NCBI RefSeq assembly: GCF_040939455.1
Contig: NC_134109.1
Location: 29,901,501 to 29,965,500, forward strand
Origin: Microcebus murinus
Lineage: Eukaryota > Chordata > Mammalia > Primates > Cheirogaleidae
DNA length: 64,000 nt
Direction of reading: 5' to 3'
The notes under the pieces are model-generated. The model was not told where the DNA came from. It was given only the letters and a program-made list of their open reading frames with translations, and searched no databases. Both the position numbers and the translations under genes were made by a program. Below are positions 1-12,618 of this stretch, one piece after another; position 1 is the first letter of the stretch; the number at the start of each line of letters is the position of its first letter.

Positions 1-462
1 TGTCTGGAGGTATCTGTGGTCTGAACTGAGGGGGCACGATGGGCATCTCTCGGGTGGAGGCCAGGGATACTGCTAAACACATCCTATAATGCACACCCTT
101 CCACAACAAAGAACTCTCTGGCTCCAAATGCCAGAGTCCTGAGGCTGAGATCCTGGTTTAGAGGTGCCTTCGACACTGAAATATAAAGTTTTATAATCAT
201 CCAAGTTTCAAAACATAATCCCTTAGATTCAAATAAGGAAGGCTCCAAGGCTCCAAGACTTCCACAGACTCATGTATGGTTCCACTTTTGCACTCAGGGC
301 ACAGTCTGAAAACTCCTGCAGGAGAATTCACCATTGAATAACTTATAAACTTAAAAGAAACAGAGAGTATGAGAACATACATTTACGAATAAATCTCAAA
401 AGTTTTCTTTTTTTTTTCTAATTTTAACTAACATCAAATATGTATGATAACCTATTAAATGA

Positions 463-472
<10 letters not shown>
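1..472. other. Single-copy sequence, no feature recognised
   Basis: No repeat family or coding signal is recognised before the first Alu. The segment is moderately AT-rich with short poly(T) runs near 408-417. The small open frames here are not distinguishable from chance. Confidence 0.5.
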
Positions 473-789
<317 letters not shown>

Positions 790-924
790 CTATTTTGTAG
801 TAGTTATAACAGGTACGGTACAATTAATTTCCACTTATGTATTTTTGCTTGCTAAAAATCTTTCAAGATCTCCTTTTCCTCAGAGCTTTAATTAGATGCT
901 TTGGGACAATTAAATTTATTCCCT

Positions 925-2060
925 AGTTCAATTAATATTTCCTGGATACCTAGTCTGTGAACTGTCCCAAAGCCTGGGGAACACTGGCAAACACAGCAGT
1001 CAAGGCCATCACTTTTGAGCGTATGTTCTAGTAGAGAACTGGAACAAGAAATCAATAAATAAACAATATAATGATCAGATCATAGGAAGTTCCCTCTAGA
1101 AAATTAAAATACAATAATATGGTCAACAGTAGCTGGCTGGTCAGTTTCAACTGATTTGGCCAAGGAAGGCCTCAATGTGCAGAAGTCATTTAAAATAAAG
1201 TGACCTAAATGTCATGGAGGAATCAGCTGCACAAGGAAAAGACATTCTGAGCAGGGGGAAGAGCAAGTAGAAAGATCCCAAGACAGGAACAAACTCAGCA
1301 CATCCAAAGTAAGGAGAACTAGTGTGGCTGGAGGGGTAGGGGGAGTGACCTGGGGAAGGAGAGACAGATGGTGGGTGTCAGGCTTTGAGAACACTTGGAG
1401 GCCCTGGCCACGGGGTTGGACTTTGAGAGCAACATGAAGCAGTTGCAGGGTACCACATACTTGTCTCATGACATGACCCAGCTAAAGATGTAAATGGCTT
1501 ACAGTAAGATAGGATCTGCAGAGAGGGAGAGAAGCGGACAGAGCTGGGAATTTTTGGAGGCAGAGACAACAAGGCACACAGATTAGATGTGGTTAAGAAA
1601 CATGACATACTGATGGGTTTAGAAAGAAAAGAATCAAAGATAACTCCTGAATGCTTATCTTGAGCAACTGGGTAGATGATTCTCCCAAAGAATTCCAAGT
1701 AAAAGAAACAGGAAGGACTACAGATAGAGTGACCAGCCTGGACTGGTGTGCCTGGACTGCAGTTTCCTAGAATGTGGGACTTAGCATGTTAAAATCATGA
1801 AAGTTCCAGGGAACCAGGATGAGCTGATTACCCTACACATGCATCAAGAGTTCTTTGTTGATCATGTTAAATGAATCGTGTCTATCAAACTGCAATGTGG
1901 AGATATCAGGAAGGCAGTAGGAAATACAAGTCTGAAGAAAGTCTGAGCTAGGAATACAGAATTGGAAATCAAGGCACACAGATGATACTTAAAATTGTGG
2001 CATAGATGGTATCACCTCGGGAGAGAATAACACGGCCCAGAACAGAGCTGGCATCTCTTT
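925..2060 (-). mobile_element. L2 LINE fragment, antisense
   Basis: The left end resembles the reverse complement of the L2 3' end (ttcaattaatatttcctgga, then a phrase like 'tctgtgaactgtcccaaagcctgggg'). Further right are degraded L2-like phrases seen in antisense copies, such as gcagggggaagagcaagtag and gtgtggctggaggggtaggg. The copy is highly diverged and has no usable reading frame. It is split by a small transposon-like insertion at about 1726-1832. The family call comes from memory of L2 consensus structure, not a search. Confidence 0.7.
1718..1840. mobile_element. Short palindromic DNA-transposon remnant (hAT-like)
   Basis: A roughly 107-bp segment begins agagtgaccagcctgg and ends with an imperfect inverted match, gatgagctgattacc. 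It is flanked by near-identical 8-bp repeats, ctacagat (1718-1725) and ctacacat (1833-1840). Eight-base duplications are typical of hAT transposons. The interior also folds back (tttcctagaatgtgggac against tcatgaaagttccaggg, imperfectly). It has no coding capacity. It resembles common short mammalian elements of the form 'gggtgaccaaccgtcc...ggttggtcaccct', but I cannot name the family. Confidence 0.55.
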
Positions 2061-2160
2061 CCCAGATAATACACTAAAAGACATCTGCCTCAGTCTGTTT
2101 CTCCATCTACACAGCCATTGATTGCTCATTGGATTTAAGATTCCATGTTTTGACTCTTAC

Positions 2161-2504
<344 letters not shown>

Positions 2505-3358
2505 TTTGAATAGCCTAACTTAAACTACTTCACTTAAAACTTCAGTTCTGACTACTCCACATCATGTGGTTTCTGAGCCTCTCTCCCAAGAGTCACAGAG
2601 GAACCCGGTGGCATGGAACAGGCTAATTGTTCATCATTTCCCTCTGTCTGGCCCAAAGCTCCACTGCAAAGAAATCCCACTATTGCTACAGGCAAATAAA
2701 TATCTGGCCTCATTTTTCCTATTTCCAACTCCACTTGCCCCTTTTCTAATTATCTTCAACAAGCATGACCTTCACCTTTCACAATCAAAAAACAAACTCT
2801 CACAATTGAGGAATAGGAATACAGAAGGAAAAGAGTCAACAAAAACTCTCTGTGGGCAAGTTCCAGTTGAGAGGGGCCGCTGTTCAGCACATTGGTCTCT
2901 CTGAAAAGATTCCTGACACCCTTGGCTGCAACTTAACTGTGTACACTGGAATTCACAAAAAGGAACAATTACCAGAGTGACTCAACAGATGGCCCATTAA
3001 GCTATAGGATTCGCACAATGTGTCTCGTGACCTACTTCAAGTAACTATTATGGACAGAAACCTTCCCATTGGCCAATTTGTGATTGGAAAACATCAAATG
3101 TTTGCAGCTGACCTTCAAATCTAACTCTGTCCAGCCAATCTGGGCAGAGATAATAAAAGAATAAATCAATCATCAAAAATAATCAAAAGAGGTCTTAGGG
3201 CTTAGAATAGCTGTCAGCAGAATTACCAGGCTCACCTGTGGGGCAGTTCCTTCTCTGGGAAGGCTATGAAGAACAAGAAGTCATAGGGCATTACAAAATA
3301 AAAATTTAAATAGAGGATCTTCAACCAGAAAAGTCTCTCCCATAAAAGATAAGATAAC
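2505..3358. other. Single-copy sequence, no feature recognised
   Basis: No repeat family or exon is recognised. Frames of 60-112 codons exist on both strands (for example 2566-2904 on plus) but show no recognisable domain, and stop-free stretches of this size occur by chance. Confidence 0.45.
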
Positions 3359-3489
3359 TGAGCCAGGGGTGGTGGCTCATGCCTATAATCCCAGCCACTC
3401 AGAGATTGAGGCAGGAGGATCATTTGAGCCCAAGAGTTTGAGACCAGCTTGGGCAATATAGAGAGACCCAGTATATTTAAAAAAAAAGT
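3359..3489 (+). mobile_element. Free left Alu monomer (FLAM-like)
   Basis: A single 7SL-derived arm starts gagccaggggtggtggctca and proceeds through cctataatcccagccactc to a short poly(A). It lacks the 31-base right-arm insert, so it is the left-monomer type. Divergence is high, consistent with an old monomer. No clear target-site duplication was found. Confidence 0.75.
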
Positions 3490-5437
3490 AGAATTTCAGA
3501 GAGAAAAGCAATAATAGAAATAAAATTGCACCAAGTAAGTCCCAATCTACTGATAACTGGACCTGTCATTAGGGGGCCCTCTGGAAGGCCAAGGGAGCCA
3601 GTGAGGTCATTCATGAAAAAGTCTCTCCAAATCTTTTCCAGCACTTAAAAACACTCAAATGCTGAATCACTTTGAACTCTTATTACGTTTAATAAAAGCA
3701 AAGCATTTTAAATCATATGTAAGGATAAAACAGAAAAAGCGACTTGGGTTTAAAACAAGGAACAATAACAATAATCTCTTAGTGATAAGTCTCAATTGCT
3801 CCTGGTCAAATAAAATTTAGGCAATATCTCATTTTATAAGCATGTCTTTTCATTTAACTTTTATACTAAATACCAAATTTATTTTCTTTCTACTTAACAA
3901 TATTAGAAATGTAAACATCTAATGTAAATTGCACTTAAAATGTTGATTCAATGTTAAAAAACGACATTTTTAAGGCACATAGAACATATTCAATATACAC
4001 TGATTTTATCTGATATATAAATAAATACCTTCAATGATCATCACATTCCTCACCATAAAGATATACATAAAGAAATCCACTGCTAATAAAAGATAAATTA
4101 TCTTTCGAAATTATTTCAAATTTTGTAAATGAAAGAAATTTAGCAACTAAAATGCTGAAAGCAGACTTTTCATTAATTAATTGGATTCACAGACTTTTAA
4201 CCTTACTTGTAACCACAATAAAGCCATATGGATGGTCACATTTAATGGATTCTAAGTAGTATATTTTAAGCCTGAAGCAAGAAATACATAATTCAATTTG
4301 TATATTTTTAAAATGCCTTTAATTGTTTCTCCTTCATTCCAATTAAATCACTAAACAATACCTCACATAGCCATTACATTTCCAGTAAGACATTGTTCAT
4401 AGTTTCAAATTTTAACTAGGTGAAAGTGATCCTTAGTTGGTACTTCCTCAAAAAAATGTGTTCTGTGATGTCATTGTGGCTTTACAAGAATAAGCAGAGC
4501 TATCTAATAAGAGAAGCAATCTGGTGAACAAAGATGAAGCAACAGACATTGTTTGGGTGAAGAAACGGAATGAAAAAACCACGGCAGGAATCTTGAAGTG
4601 CAGCTCACCAGCATTTACTATCCAAGAAATGACAGTCTACTCTGTGTATAGCAACAAATCAGAGAGACATCTCAGTGGCTGAGAGGGAAAGAAGCCCCCA
4701 AAGAAATTTTTCAACAAAAAATTATTCTGGAAAACCAATGCAATTCAAAATTACTTTCATAATTAACAAACAAAATCTATCCAGTAATGAAATATAAGAC
4801 ACATATGAACAAAATCCAAAACTTTTCAGTGAGTTCATTCGTTAACTTTTTTTTGACTTTCGAACGCATACAAATTTCTATAGAGTTTCTAAAGATCAAG
4901 ACAAACGAGCTACTACCATCGAGAACTAAAGGGCTATTAGGGGTACTCTTTACACAAAAATCACACAGGGCACAAAGCAATGAGCATCGTAGTATAATTA
5001 CAACAACTATATTTCTGGATGGACTTGGAAATTGTGCCCAGAGAGATAACACAAAAACAATTTGAGAACAGGTATAATCGCATGTAAGGAAAACAGGAGA
5101 GCAAATCCCTGTTCTTGGGTATATACATGGGGAGGAAAGAGAAGAGGTACAATCAGCTTCCTCACTAGGCCTCTCCTCTGATCCCACCAGAGAAGGTGAG
5201 ATGTCTGCTCCTTCCGGGGAAGTCCCAGGGACCATCAGTTCTTTCAAAGCATTTTCCATGCTTTAAAGTGAGCACCTCTGAGACAGAGACCGGGTCCCAA
5301 AACCTGTGTAGCTTCAGACACTAACACTGTTAGTCACACAGTCACATAGTACCAGCTCAATAAACATTTGATGATGGCAGTAATGTTAACAGTATCACAA
5401 GCAAAAGAAAGCCCAGGAATATGCACACTGAGCATTA
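3490..5437. other. AT-rich single-copy sequence with a long antisense open frame
   Basis: The interval has no recognised interspersed repeat. It is strongly AT-rich up to about 4750. From about 4780 to 5260 both strands are unusually open: 160 codons on minus (5259-4777) and 92 codons on plus (4787-5065), with several CpGs (cattcgttaac, ttcgaacgcata, aaacgagc). No domain is recognised in either frame, so no gene is called. Confidence 0.45.
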
Positions 5438-6597
5438 TGGACTTGAAAATTACGGGACCACAACATTACAGGGCTTTAACAGCAGAAGCCACAGTGTAAA
5501 AAATTTAAGTATGACATTTAACAGTGAAACACTGAATACCTTTTTCCCAAGATTGGGAATAAGGAAAAGATGTCCATTTCTACCATTTTTAGTTAGCGCT
5601 GTACCAAAAGTTCTAGCTTGTTCATTCAGGCCAGAAAAAGAAATTTTAAAAGGTATAAAGATGGGAAAGGAAGAAGTAAAACTGTCATTATTCACAGACA
5701 TCAGTCATGGTTAGATGTCAATGACGCAAACACACACAATTTCCAAACTAGCAATTGAATTTAGGAGGTTTGCTGGGTATCAGGTCAGTATACAAACAGC
5801 AATTTTATGTCTGTATATTATCAAGTGAACAACAAAATAAAATTTGAAAAACTACACAGGAGCATAAAAAAATCCAATAATCTAATAAAAATCTAATACA
5901 TCTAATGAAATATGCACAAAACCTCTAAATTACAAAACACTGCTGAGAGAAATTAAGTGGAGCGGTTCATGGATGGAAAGATTCAATATTATTAAAATGT
6001 CTATTCCTCCACAAACTGAAAAACAGGTTCAGTGAAGTCCCAGTCAAAATCTAACAGACTTTTATAATAATAAAATGACAAGTGATTCTAAAATTTATAT
6101 GAAAATGCCAAGGACCCATAATATCCAAAGCAATTAAAAAACAAGACTGAAGTTGGAAGACTTAGTTATCAGACTTCAAGCCTTATTACGAAGCTACAGT
6201 GCTCAAGACAGTGTATACTTGACATAAGGACAGACAACTAGAACAGTGGAACAGAAGACACTCGTACCTTGGTGGTCAACTGATCTTTGAATCAAGACAC
6301 CAACTCAGCTCAATGGGAAAAGAACAGTCTTGTCAACAAATGGTTCTAGATAGACATATGAGAAGAGCAAAAGTAAACCTCCACAGTTACCTCCTTTCAT
6401 ACACAAAGAAATTAGAGACCGTTTATCAATCTACATGTAAAACATAAAACCCTAAAGCTTCTTGATGTAATAAACATAGGTAAGTATCTATCTTCCCAAT
6501 ATTGGATAAGCAAAGATTTCTTAGATAACACACAGTAAAGCACTAACCATTTAAAACTTTTGATAAAATGGACTTAAAATTAAACTTCTTTCTTTTC

Positions 6598-6893
6598 TTT
6601 TTTTAGTTTTTTGAGAGAGCCTCGCTCTGTCGCCCTGCTATAAAAGGCACTGGCGTCATCATAGCTCACCACAACCTCCAACTCCCGGGCTCAAGCAATC
6701 CTCCTGCCTCAGCCTCCTGAGTAGCTTGGACTGTGGGTGTGAGCCACTACACTTAGCCAATTTATCAATTTTTGGTACAGAAAGAGGTCTCATTCTTGCT
6801 CAGGCTGGTCTTGAACTCCTGACCTCAAGTGATCCTCCCACCTCGGCCTCCCAGAGTGCTGGGATTACAGGTGTGAGCCACTGTGCTGGGGCA
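6598..6893 (-). mobile_element. Alu SINE, antisense, inserted in old L1
   Basis: Antisense Alu with poly(T)-rich left edge, right-arm sequence (gcctcgctctgtcgccc), the linker, and left-arm reversal (cctcccagagtgctgggattacagg) ending gtgagccactgtgctggggc. Flanking sequences (taaacttctttc before, aaatttctttt after) may be a decayed target duplication. It interrupts the L1 3' region. Confidence 0.9.
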
Positions 6894-7095
6894 AATTTCT
6901 TTTTTAACTGACAATATCAAATAATGGTAAGAAATATGGAGCAGCTGGAACCCTCATGTGTTGTTGCTGCAACTATAAAATGGCACAGCCACTTTGGAAA
7001 AACAGCTAAGCAGTTTCTTACAGAGTAAAACATGCATCTACCCTATGACCCAACAATCCTATTCCTGGGTATTACCCAAGAGACATGAAACTGCA

Positions 7096-7260
7096 TGGAC
7101 TTGAAAATTACAAGATCACAAAATTACAGGGCTTTAACAGCAGAAGCCACAGTGTAATTCTCCTTGAAAATTATATTTCCTCTAGTCTGTTTCATACATC
7201 TCTTTGAGAGAAGAGTTTTTCATGTCAATATGTGCAAACTGAAAAGCCTGAGAGCAAAAG
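7096..7260 (+). other. Composite insertion matching two neighbouring sites
   Basis: Inside the old L1, about 165 bases are not L1-like. The first 62 (7096-7157) match 5438-5499 in this window with four mismatches. The next roughly 105 (7156-7260) match 9580-9684 with about 13 differences. The two blocks meet at a shared 'taa'. L1 sequence resumes after 7260. This looks like filler DNA copied from sites about 1.6 kb upstream and 2.3 kb downstream, or two diverged copies of an unnamed repeat. Confidence 0.7.
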
Positions 7261-7370
7261 CCCCAGGGATATTTTGTGTATGTCCACAAAATGATTTGTA
7301 CAAGGTTTATTATAGCAACTTTATTCATAACAGCCAGTAACTAGAAACAACCCAAATCTTAACAACACTT

Positions 7371-7698
<328 letters not shown>

Positions 7699-7759
7699 TT
7701 TTATTAGATGTATATTTGGGCTAATTTTAAGAAGAATTTTAAGAATAAAGAGTAAAGAT

Positions 7760-8085
7760 AAAAGAGTGACAGAGTACTCTTCTCCCTCTTCCACTTTTTG
7801 TTCTCCCTAAACTGGAAGCGGAAGAGAGGGAGTAAGAAGGATCTGAGAGGGGTGGGTCAGTGTGTGCTAGAGAAGGAGACAGAGGGCAGTCACAGACAAA
7901 GGAAAAGCATGAAGAGAGGGGGAGGAGGAGGGAATGTAAGGACATGACTGGAGAATTCACATCCCAGAGAAGGCAGAGGGACTGGGGAAGACAGAATGCA
8001 GAGGTTAGTAATGGAAAGGAGGACTTCGTAAAGGATGGGGAAAGGATGGAGAAGAGAAGAAATGAAGGAGTGGGGGTGCTCTCTA
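7760..8085 (+). repeat. Purine-rich (GA-rich) tract
   Basis: The plus strand is strongly enriched in A and G, with runs such as agagagggggaggaggaggg and ggaaaggatggagaagagaa. The bias lets two overlapping frames stay open (7860-8105 and 8035-8253), but their Arg/Glu/Lys/Gly-rich translations follow from composition and are not evidence of a gene. Confidence 0.6.
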
Positions 8086-9110
8086 GAAGTAGCTTTATTC
8101 TCTAACCGGTTGGATCCAGGGGCTTGTCATAAAGCTGTCTGTGACTCCTTCCTCTCCCTTACCCCCACAGTCAATCAACTGCCACTGATTCTTAGGTGTC
8201 TTTCAATTCCTTTGAGCCATTCAGCAGGAAATGTACTGTATGGGAAGCCTTAAGTTACTACTGTGCAACAGCTATAATACTTGTCTGACATAATAAGAGA
8301 ACAACAGGCAAAGGACTAGAATCTTTCTTTTGAATGATGTATGTATTGTGTCAACGTTGATTAACTTTTAAAGAAAGGAACATGCACTAGCCCGTCTGTT
8401 TCCTTTGCTCTTTAAATGTCTTGTTTTGTTACTTTTAACAAATAACTATGCATTTGAACTTTTATTTACTTATCCTTAAAATGAAGCCCTCATAGATATA
8501 ATAAACAGTAGAATCCCGACATTAGTCAGACATTCTAAATATGTACATATTCTAAAAATGTATTGTCTAGGTTGGTTTACTCACCTATTGGCAGAACTTA
8601 ACGTTTAAGAAATGACTCAATAAAGGAGCTAATTTGCCTCATATGGAGTAGTAAATTATTCTTACCAGAGGTAGGGAGAAAAATTATCTTCCATGTCACA
8701 TGAAAAAGTTCTGATTGTTGTCTTAGACTTTCTTTTCTCTTTATATTTGAGTACTCTTTTTGAACATTACATGATTTCATCCTCATTTCAAATAATTTAA
8801 TGCCTAAATAACCATGTCTCTTGAAAGAGGAGAATTCTGTTACAACAATAGTTAGAATGTTTTCACCAGGGTGAATCAAGTATTTCCCTTGCTACTGTAT
8901 ACTTCTTTTTTCTCATTCAGCAAAGACATCACTTCCAAGATAACTGACATAACCTATTTTTGTTAGCCCTAACTTTAACACTGTGCTTTTTAAAAATCCG
9001 AAATTCCTGAAAACAAATTCTATGAATCAGTTTTATCAGCCTTTCCTGGGATTTGGATTTGGATTTCAATATATATTGGAAAGGAAAGAAGAGACAATGT
9101 GAGCTCAGAA
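8086..9110. other. Single-copy sequence, no feature recognised
   Basis: AT-rich, no recognised repeat. A small TTTGGA tandem occurs at about 9052-9067 (gggatttggatttggatttc). A 93-codon minus frame at 8598-8879 has no recognisable domain. Confidence 0.45.
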
Positions 9111-9114
9111 ATGT

Positions 9115-9460
9115 CCTTCTAATCAGGCAGTCCTACAAAACACGCGGTAATCAGCCCAGCTCGTCCCCTCGGCAGAACAAGCTGCTGACAGCAAGCGATT
9201 AGTGCTCTGAAACAATTCCAAGAGGCTTGTCAATGCAAACTGCCGGCCAGCTACGAGGAATGTCAAATCTCTCTGATACGGTATTTTTAGAGATCCCATC
9301 AGAGTCAACACAGGTTTACTATAAAATGCAAGAAAGCATTTCTGACGAGGGGCTGCTGCCAGTGCAGAAGCATATTTAGGCCTGCTTCCAAGCGTGAGAT
9401 GGCATCAACCCACTGAATGAGACACTCGCTCAGATAATATCTTGCAGCAGAAGCAGCATC
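9115..9460. promoter_or_regulatory. Candidate conserved noncoding element (unproven)
   Basis: This block has no repeat signature, high sequence complexity, and about 11 CpGs in roughly 340 bases, against almost none in surrounding DNA. It contains compact motifs such as the near-palindrome tgctgacagca and gccggccagc. CpG retention in AT-rich noncoding DNA can reflect purifying selection or low germline methylation. No exon is recognised. The regulatory call is inference and needs cross-species alignment. Confidence 0.35.
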
Positions 9461-11591
9461 TCCTCACCCATAGGGTGTTGCTAACGATACAGACAACAGT
9501 TCCACTTTCTAGCTACAGTGATAGATTTAATTCCTCAGTTACTCTGGGAGAGAGGGGAAAGAAATGCTCCCCCTCCCTTAATTCTCCCTGCAAATTATAT
9601 TTCCTCTAGTCTGGGTCATATATCTCTCCAAAAGAAGAGTTTTTCATATCAATATGTGCAAACTGAAAAGCCCGAGGGCAGAAAGGCAGATCACAAAGCA
9701 AGAATCAGTATTCTATATAAAAGCTCAACAAAGCTACGAGTCCATCTGTCAGAGAAATAGTCCTCTCTCTGAATAAGAAGTTAGATGGAGACTGTCTGAG
9801 ATTACTCTCCAATTACAAAGGCCAGTTAGTTTTCATGTAGCCAGGAACTTCCAATAGAAATCTAACACCATATAGAAAAGCCAGTAAGTAACTCTTCCAT
9901 TTGTAAATATTATGAAATGCCAACAACTCATTTTAATGCAATATATTCCACATTTGTTCAATGTGCAAATATTCTAGATTTCCTTTGCAAAACGGTCCAA
10001 GCAGGTAATAGCCAGCCTAATGAAAAAATAGCTATTCCCTGGAAGCAGTACTGTCAAAAGCAGTGGGTTCTCACACAGAGGTCACAAACTGAGCAGAGAA
10101 TATTGACATCAGGCCACTCAGGCAGAGAATAATAGTAATGGCAATGCCTTCTCCCATGTAGATACTTTATAGCTTATGAGAGAGTAGCTTTGTATTCATT
10201 ATCTGGTTTTGGGAAAATGGACCAAGGAGAAGGAAGCACTGCAGAGACCTTGAACAGGGTGTGCACTGAAGTCCTCTAAACAGACCACGTGGCGTTATAA
10301 AGATCATAGGAAGAACAATGGGGCCTTCTGATCTTGGAAGAAAAAAGTAACAAAGTTGAAATGATTGCATCTTCTCTTGTGCTGAAAACCAGCTGAGAAA
10401 CAGTAACTAGGAAGCTATTTTGTAGACTACTGTGTTCTCCCGGATTTGAAAGCAACACTGCAAGACTGCAGTTAGTGATATGCACGCTCAGTAAAAACAG
10501 GACTAAGTCTGAAAAACGAAGACCATAACTATTTAAGAAACCAGATTCTCTTTCTTTCTTCTTTTTGGTCACTTGCCAAGCACTGAAACTTACAGAAATG
10601 GCCCTATTTTGCCCTTTTTGTACCCAGAAAAATGAGAAAACATACACACAAACTCCAAAAAGCACCATAACCCTGACCCCATCTTAAAATTAGGCAGAAA
10701 GTAAGCTTGATCATGAAGCTTAGAGACCTGGCAATAGGGCAGAAAGATGTGAAGATATGAAGTAGCAAACCAGAGATGGCATCAGAGAAATACTCGAGTC
10801 CAGATGCCATCCTGCCAGACTTCACAGATTCAACCACCTTCCTTGCAAAGGATGATGGCCCTATATACCAATTAAAAGGATTACTTCTAAAGCAATTATT
10901 CCAAGCTGTGTTTCAATACCACCTCTAGAGGATTCCAAGAATCAAAGGATGTGGCAAAATTTCAGAACAAAATTTTAACTCATCTAGTTTAGGAGTGGAA
11001 AAATGTAAGAATAGTTGAAAATTAATTCACTGGGAACTAGACAACTCATCAACTTAAAACCTGAAGAGAAAATAACTTCTCACTCCTCTTGAGAAAAAGG
11101 GTGATCTTAATGTATAATAGTTGAGAAGAAGAGTAGATTAAAAATAAAGTGTTCAGCTTATTTCCTAGCCTCCTCACAGAATTAATGAAGGAGGAATTCA
11201 TCTGGTAGAAAATTAGAAAGGCTATTTTAAGGAGAGAGTGAGCCTTTTTCCCCCCCTGCAGTTAATAAGTTAGCAAATCAGTCAAACTTTCTATTAAATG
11301 ATTATCTACTAAAAACAAACACTGACAAGTTAGCTATTACTCAGACAAGATCCTCAGACCTTGATCAGAAAATGGCAGTTACCTGGTGTGATTTAGGACA
11401 ACACAAAAGCAGTTAAAGGAGCAATTGTAGATTTTTTTTTAATCTTTTAGACTACAAATTCCTTACCTGAACTCTTTTCTGTCTAATTTTCTTCTCAGAT
11501 CTGGTCCACCATTTCATTCTTTGCCTGAATTTGATTTTACTCCCATCTTCCACTTACCAGAAAGTCAAAGTTCTCTCTCATCAAAAAAGAA
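9461..11591. other. Single-copy sequence; holds one apparent donor segment
   Basis: No interspersed repeat is recognised. Positions 9580-9684 resemble the second half of the composite insertion at 7156-7260 and may be its source. The rest has moderate GC and scattered chance frames, the longest 130 codons on minus at 10276-10668 with no recognisable domain. Confidence 0.45.
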
Positions 11592-11872
11592 GGGGCTAAG
11601 CATGGTGGCTCATGCCTGTAATCCTGGCACTTTGAGAAGCTGAGACAGGAGGATCCCCTGAGGCCACGAGTTGGAGACCAGCCTGGGCTACAGCAAGACC
11701 CCTGTCTCTAAAAAAAAAAAAAAAAAATAGGCAGGCATGGTGGCACATGCCTATAGCCTCAGCTACTCAGGAGGCTGAGGCAGGAGGATCGCTTAAGCCC
11801 AGGAATTGGAGTGGAGGCTGCAGTGAGCTCTTGCCTGGGCAACAAAGCAAGACTCTATCTCAAAAAAAAAAG
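11592..11872 (+). mobile_element. Alu SINE
   Basis: Dimeric Alu from ggggctaagcatggtggctca through a long central poly(A) linker (about 11711-11728) to a right arm with a shortened 'gcagtgagctcttgcctggg', indicating a small deletion around the right-arm insert, and a terminal poly(A). No clear target duplication; A-rich flanks obscure it. Confidence 0.9.
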
Positions 11873-12486
11873 GTGGGTTGGGAGGAAATGGAGATGGAGA
11901 TGGGGGGGAGGGAACCCACTCTAAAGGAATGAGAACGAGGAATGGGAGACCAACTGAAAACACCTTATCTAAATCCTTTTTAAAAAGATCACACTACAAT
12001 CTCATACAAAACAAAAACCCATCAATCTGTGCATAGAATCGGTAAGCTGCTGATAAAGAGAGATCCTGTTGTAACTTGTTATGAGTACAGATAGCAAATG
12101 AACACATAGGGAGGGTCCTTTATTTACGTCACTACTATTAGGGCTGAGAATAGTTAACTGAAATAAATCTAACAAGTGCTGTGCAAGGAAGCCACACAAA
12201 CACACAACCTCAACAGTGTGTATAAAAAGATAAGCATTCAGAACTATCAAATATGATCATACAAAACCTAAATGCCCCATAAAAAATAGCAAACAGGAAA
12301 ATACAATTACTACTTATGAATATTGTTAAACAAATAAAAATGTGTGTTCTTCAACCATTTAAATGCTAAACTCTCAATTTGATGCTTAAAACTAAGAACA
12401 CATTGTAATATTAGTGAATCACAATTTGAGCATTTTCCAACAATATGTTATAAAATAATTTAGAATGTGGCAATATTTGCCTAATA

Positions 12487-12618
12487 CAATTTATTTATTT
12501 TAAAAGATGAGGTCTCACAATGTCACCCAGGCTGGTCTCAAACTCCTGGCTAAGTGATCCTCCCGCCTCAGCCTCCTTAGTAGCTGGAACTACAGGCACA
12601 AGCCACAAGAACTGGCTT
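12487..12618 (-). mobile_element. Free left Alu monomer (FLAM-like), antisense
   Basis: A single antisense 7SL-type arm: gatgaggtctcacaatgtca, then 'cccaggctggtctcaaactcc', then 'cctcagcctccttagtagctgg', ending aagccacaagaactggc. It lacks the right-arm insert. It is old and diverged. Confidence 0.75.

Larger units (their letters stand above)
5512..7370 (+). mobile_element. Old L1 (L1M-type) ORF2/3' fragment, multiply interrupted
   Basis: Degraded L1 ORF2 and 3' sequence reads left to right. Near 5575-5700 are ORF2 phrases (gatgtccatttctaccattt, aaaggaagaagtaaaactgt). Near 6180-6300 is the 'gaacagtggaacagaagaca' region. Near 6940-7090 is the 3'-terminal 'tggagcagctggaaccctcatgtg' and 'caacaatcctattcctgggt' region. 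The element is broken by an Alu at about 6598-6893, by a composite insertion at 7096-7260, and ends near another Alu at 7384. Part of the sequence around the first Alu is missing. All frames are destroyed. It is ordinary ancient L1 debris apart from the composite insertion. Confidence 0.8.

Noticed and set aside
7860..8253. Overlapping Arg/Glu-rich frames
   Set aside because: They result from the purine-rich tract, which lacks stop codons for compositional reasons.
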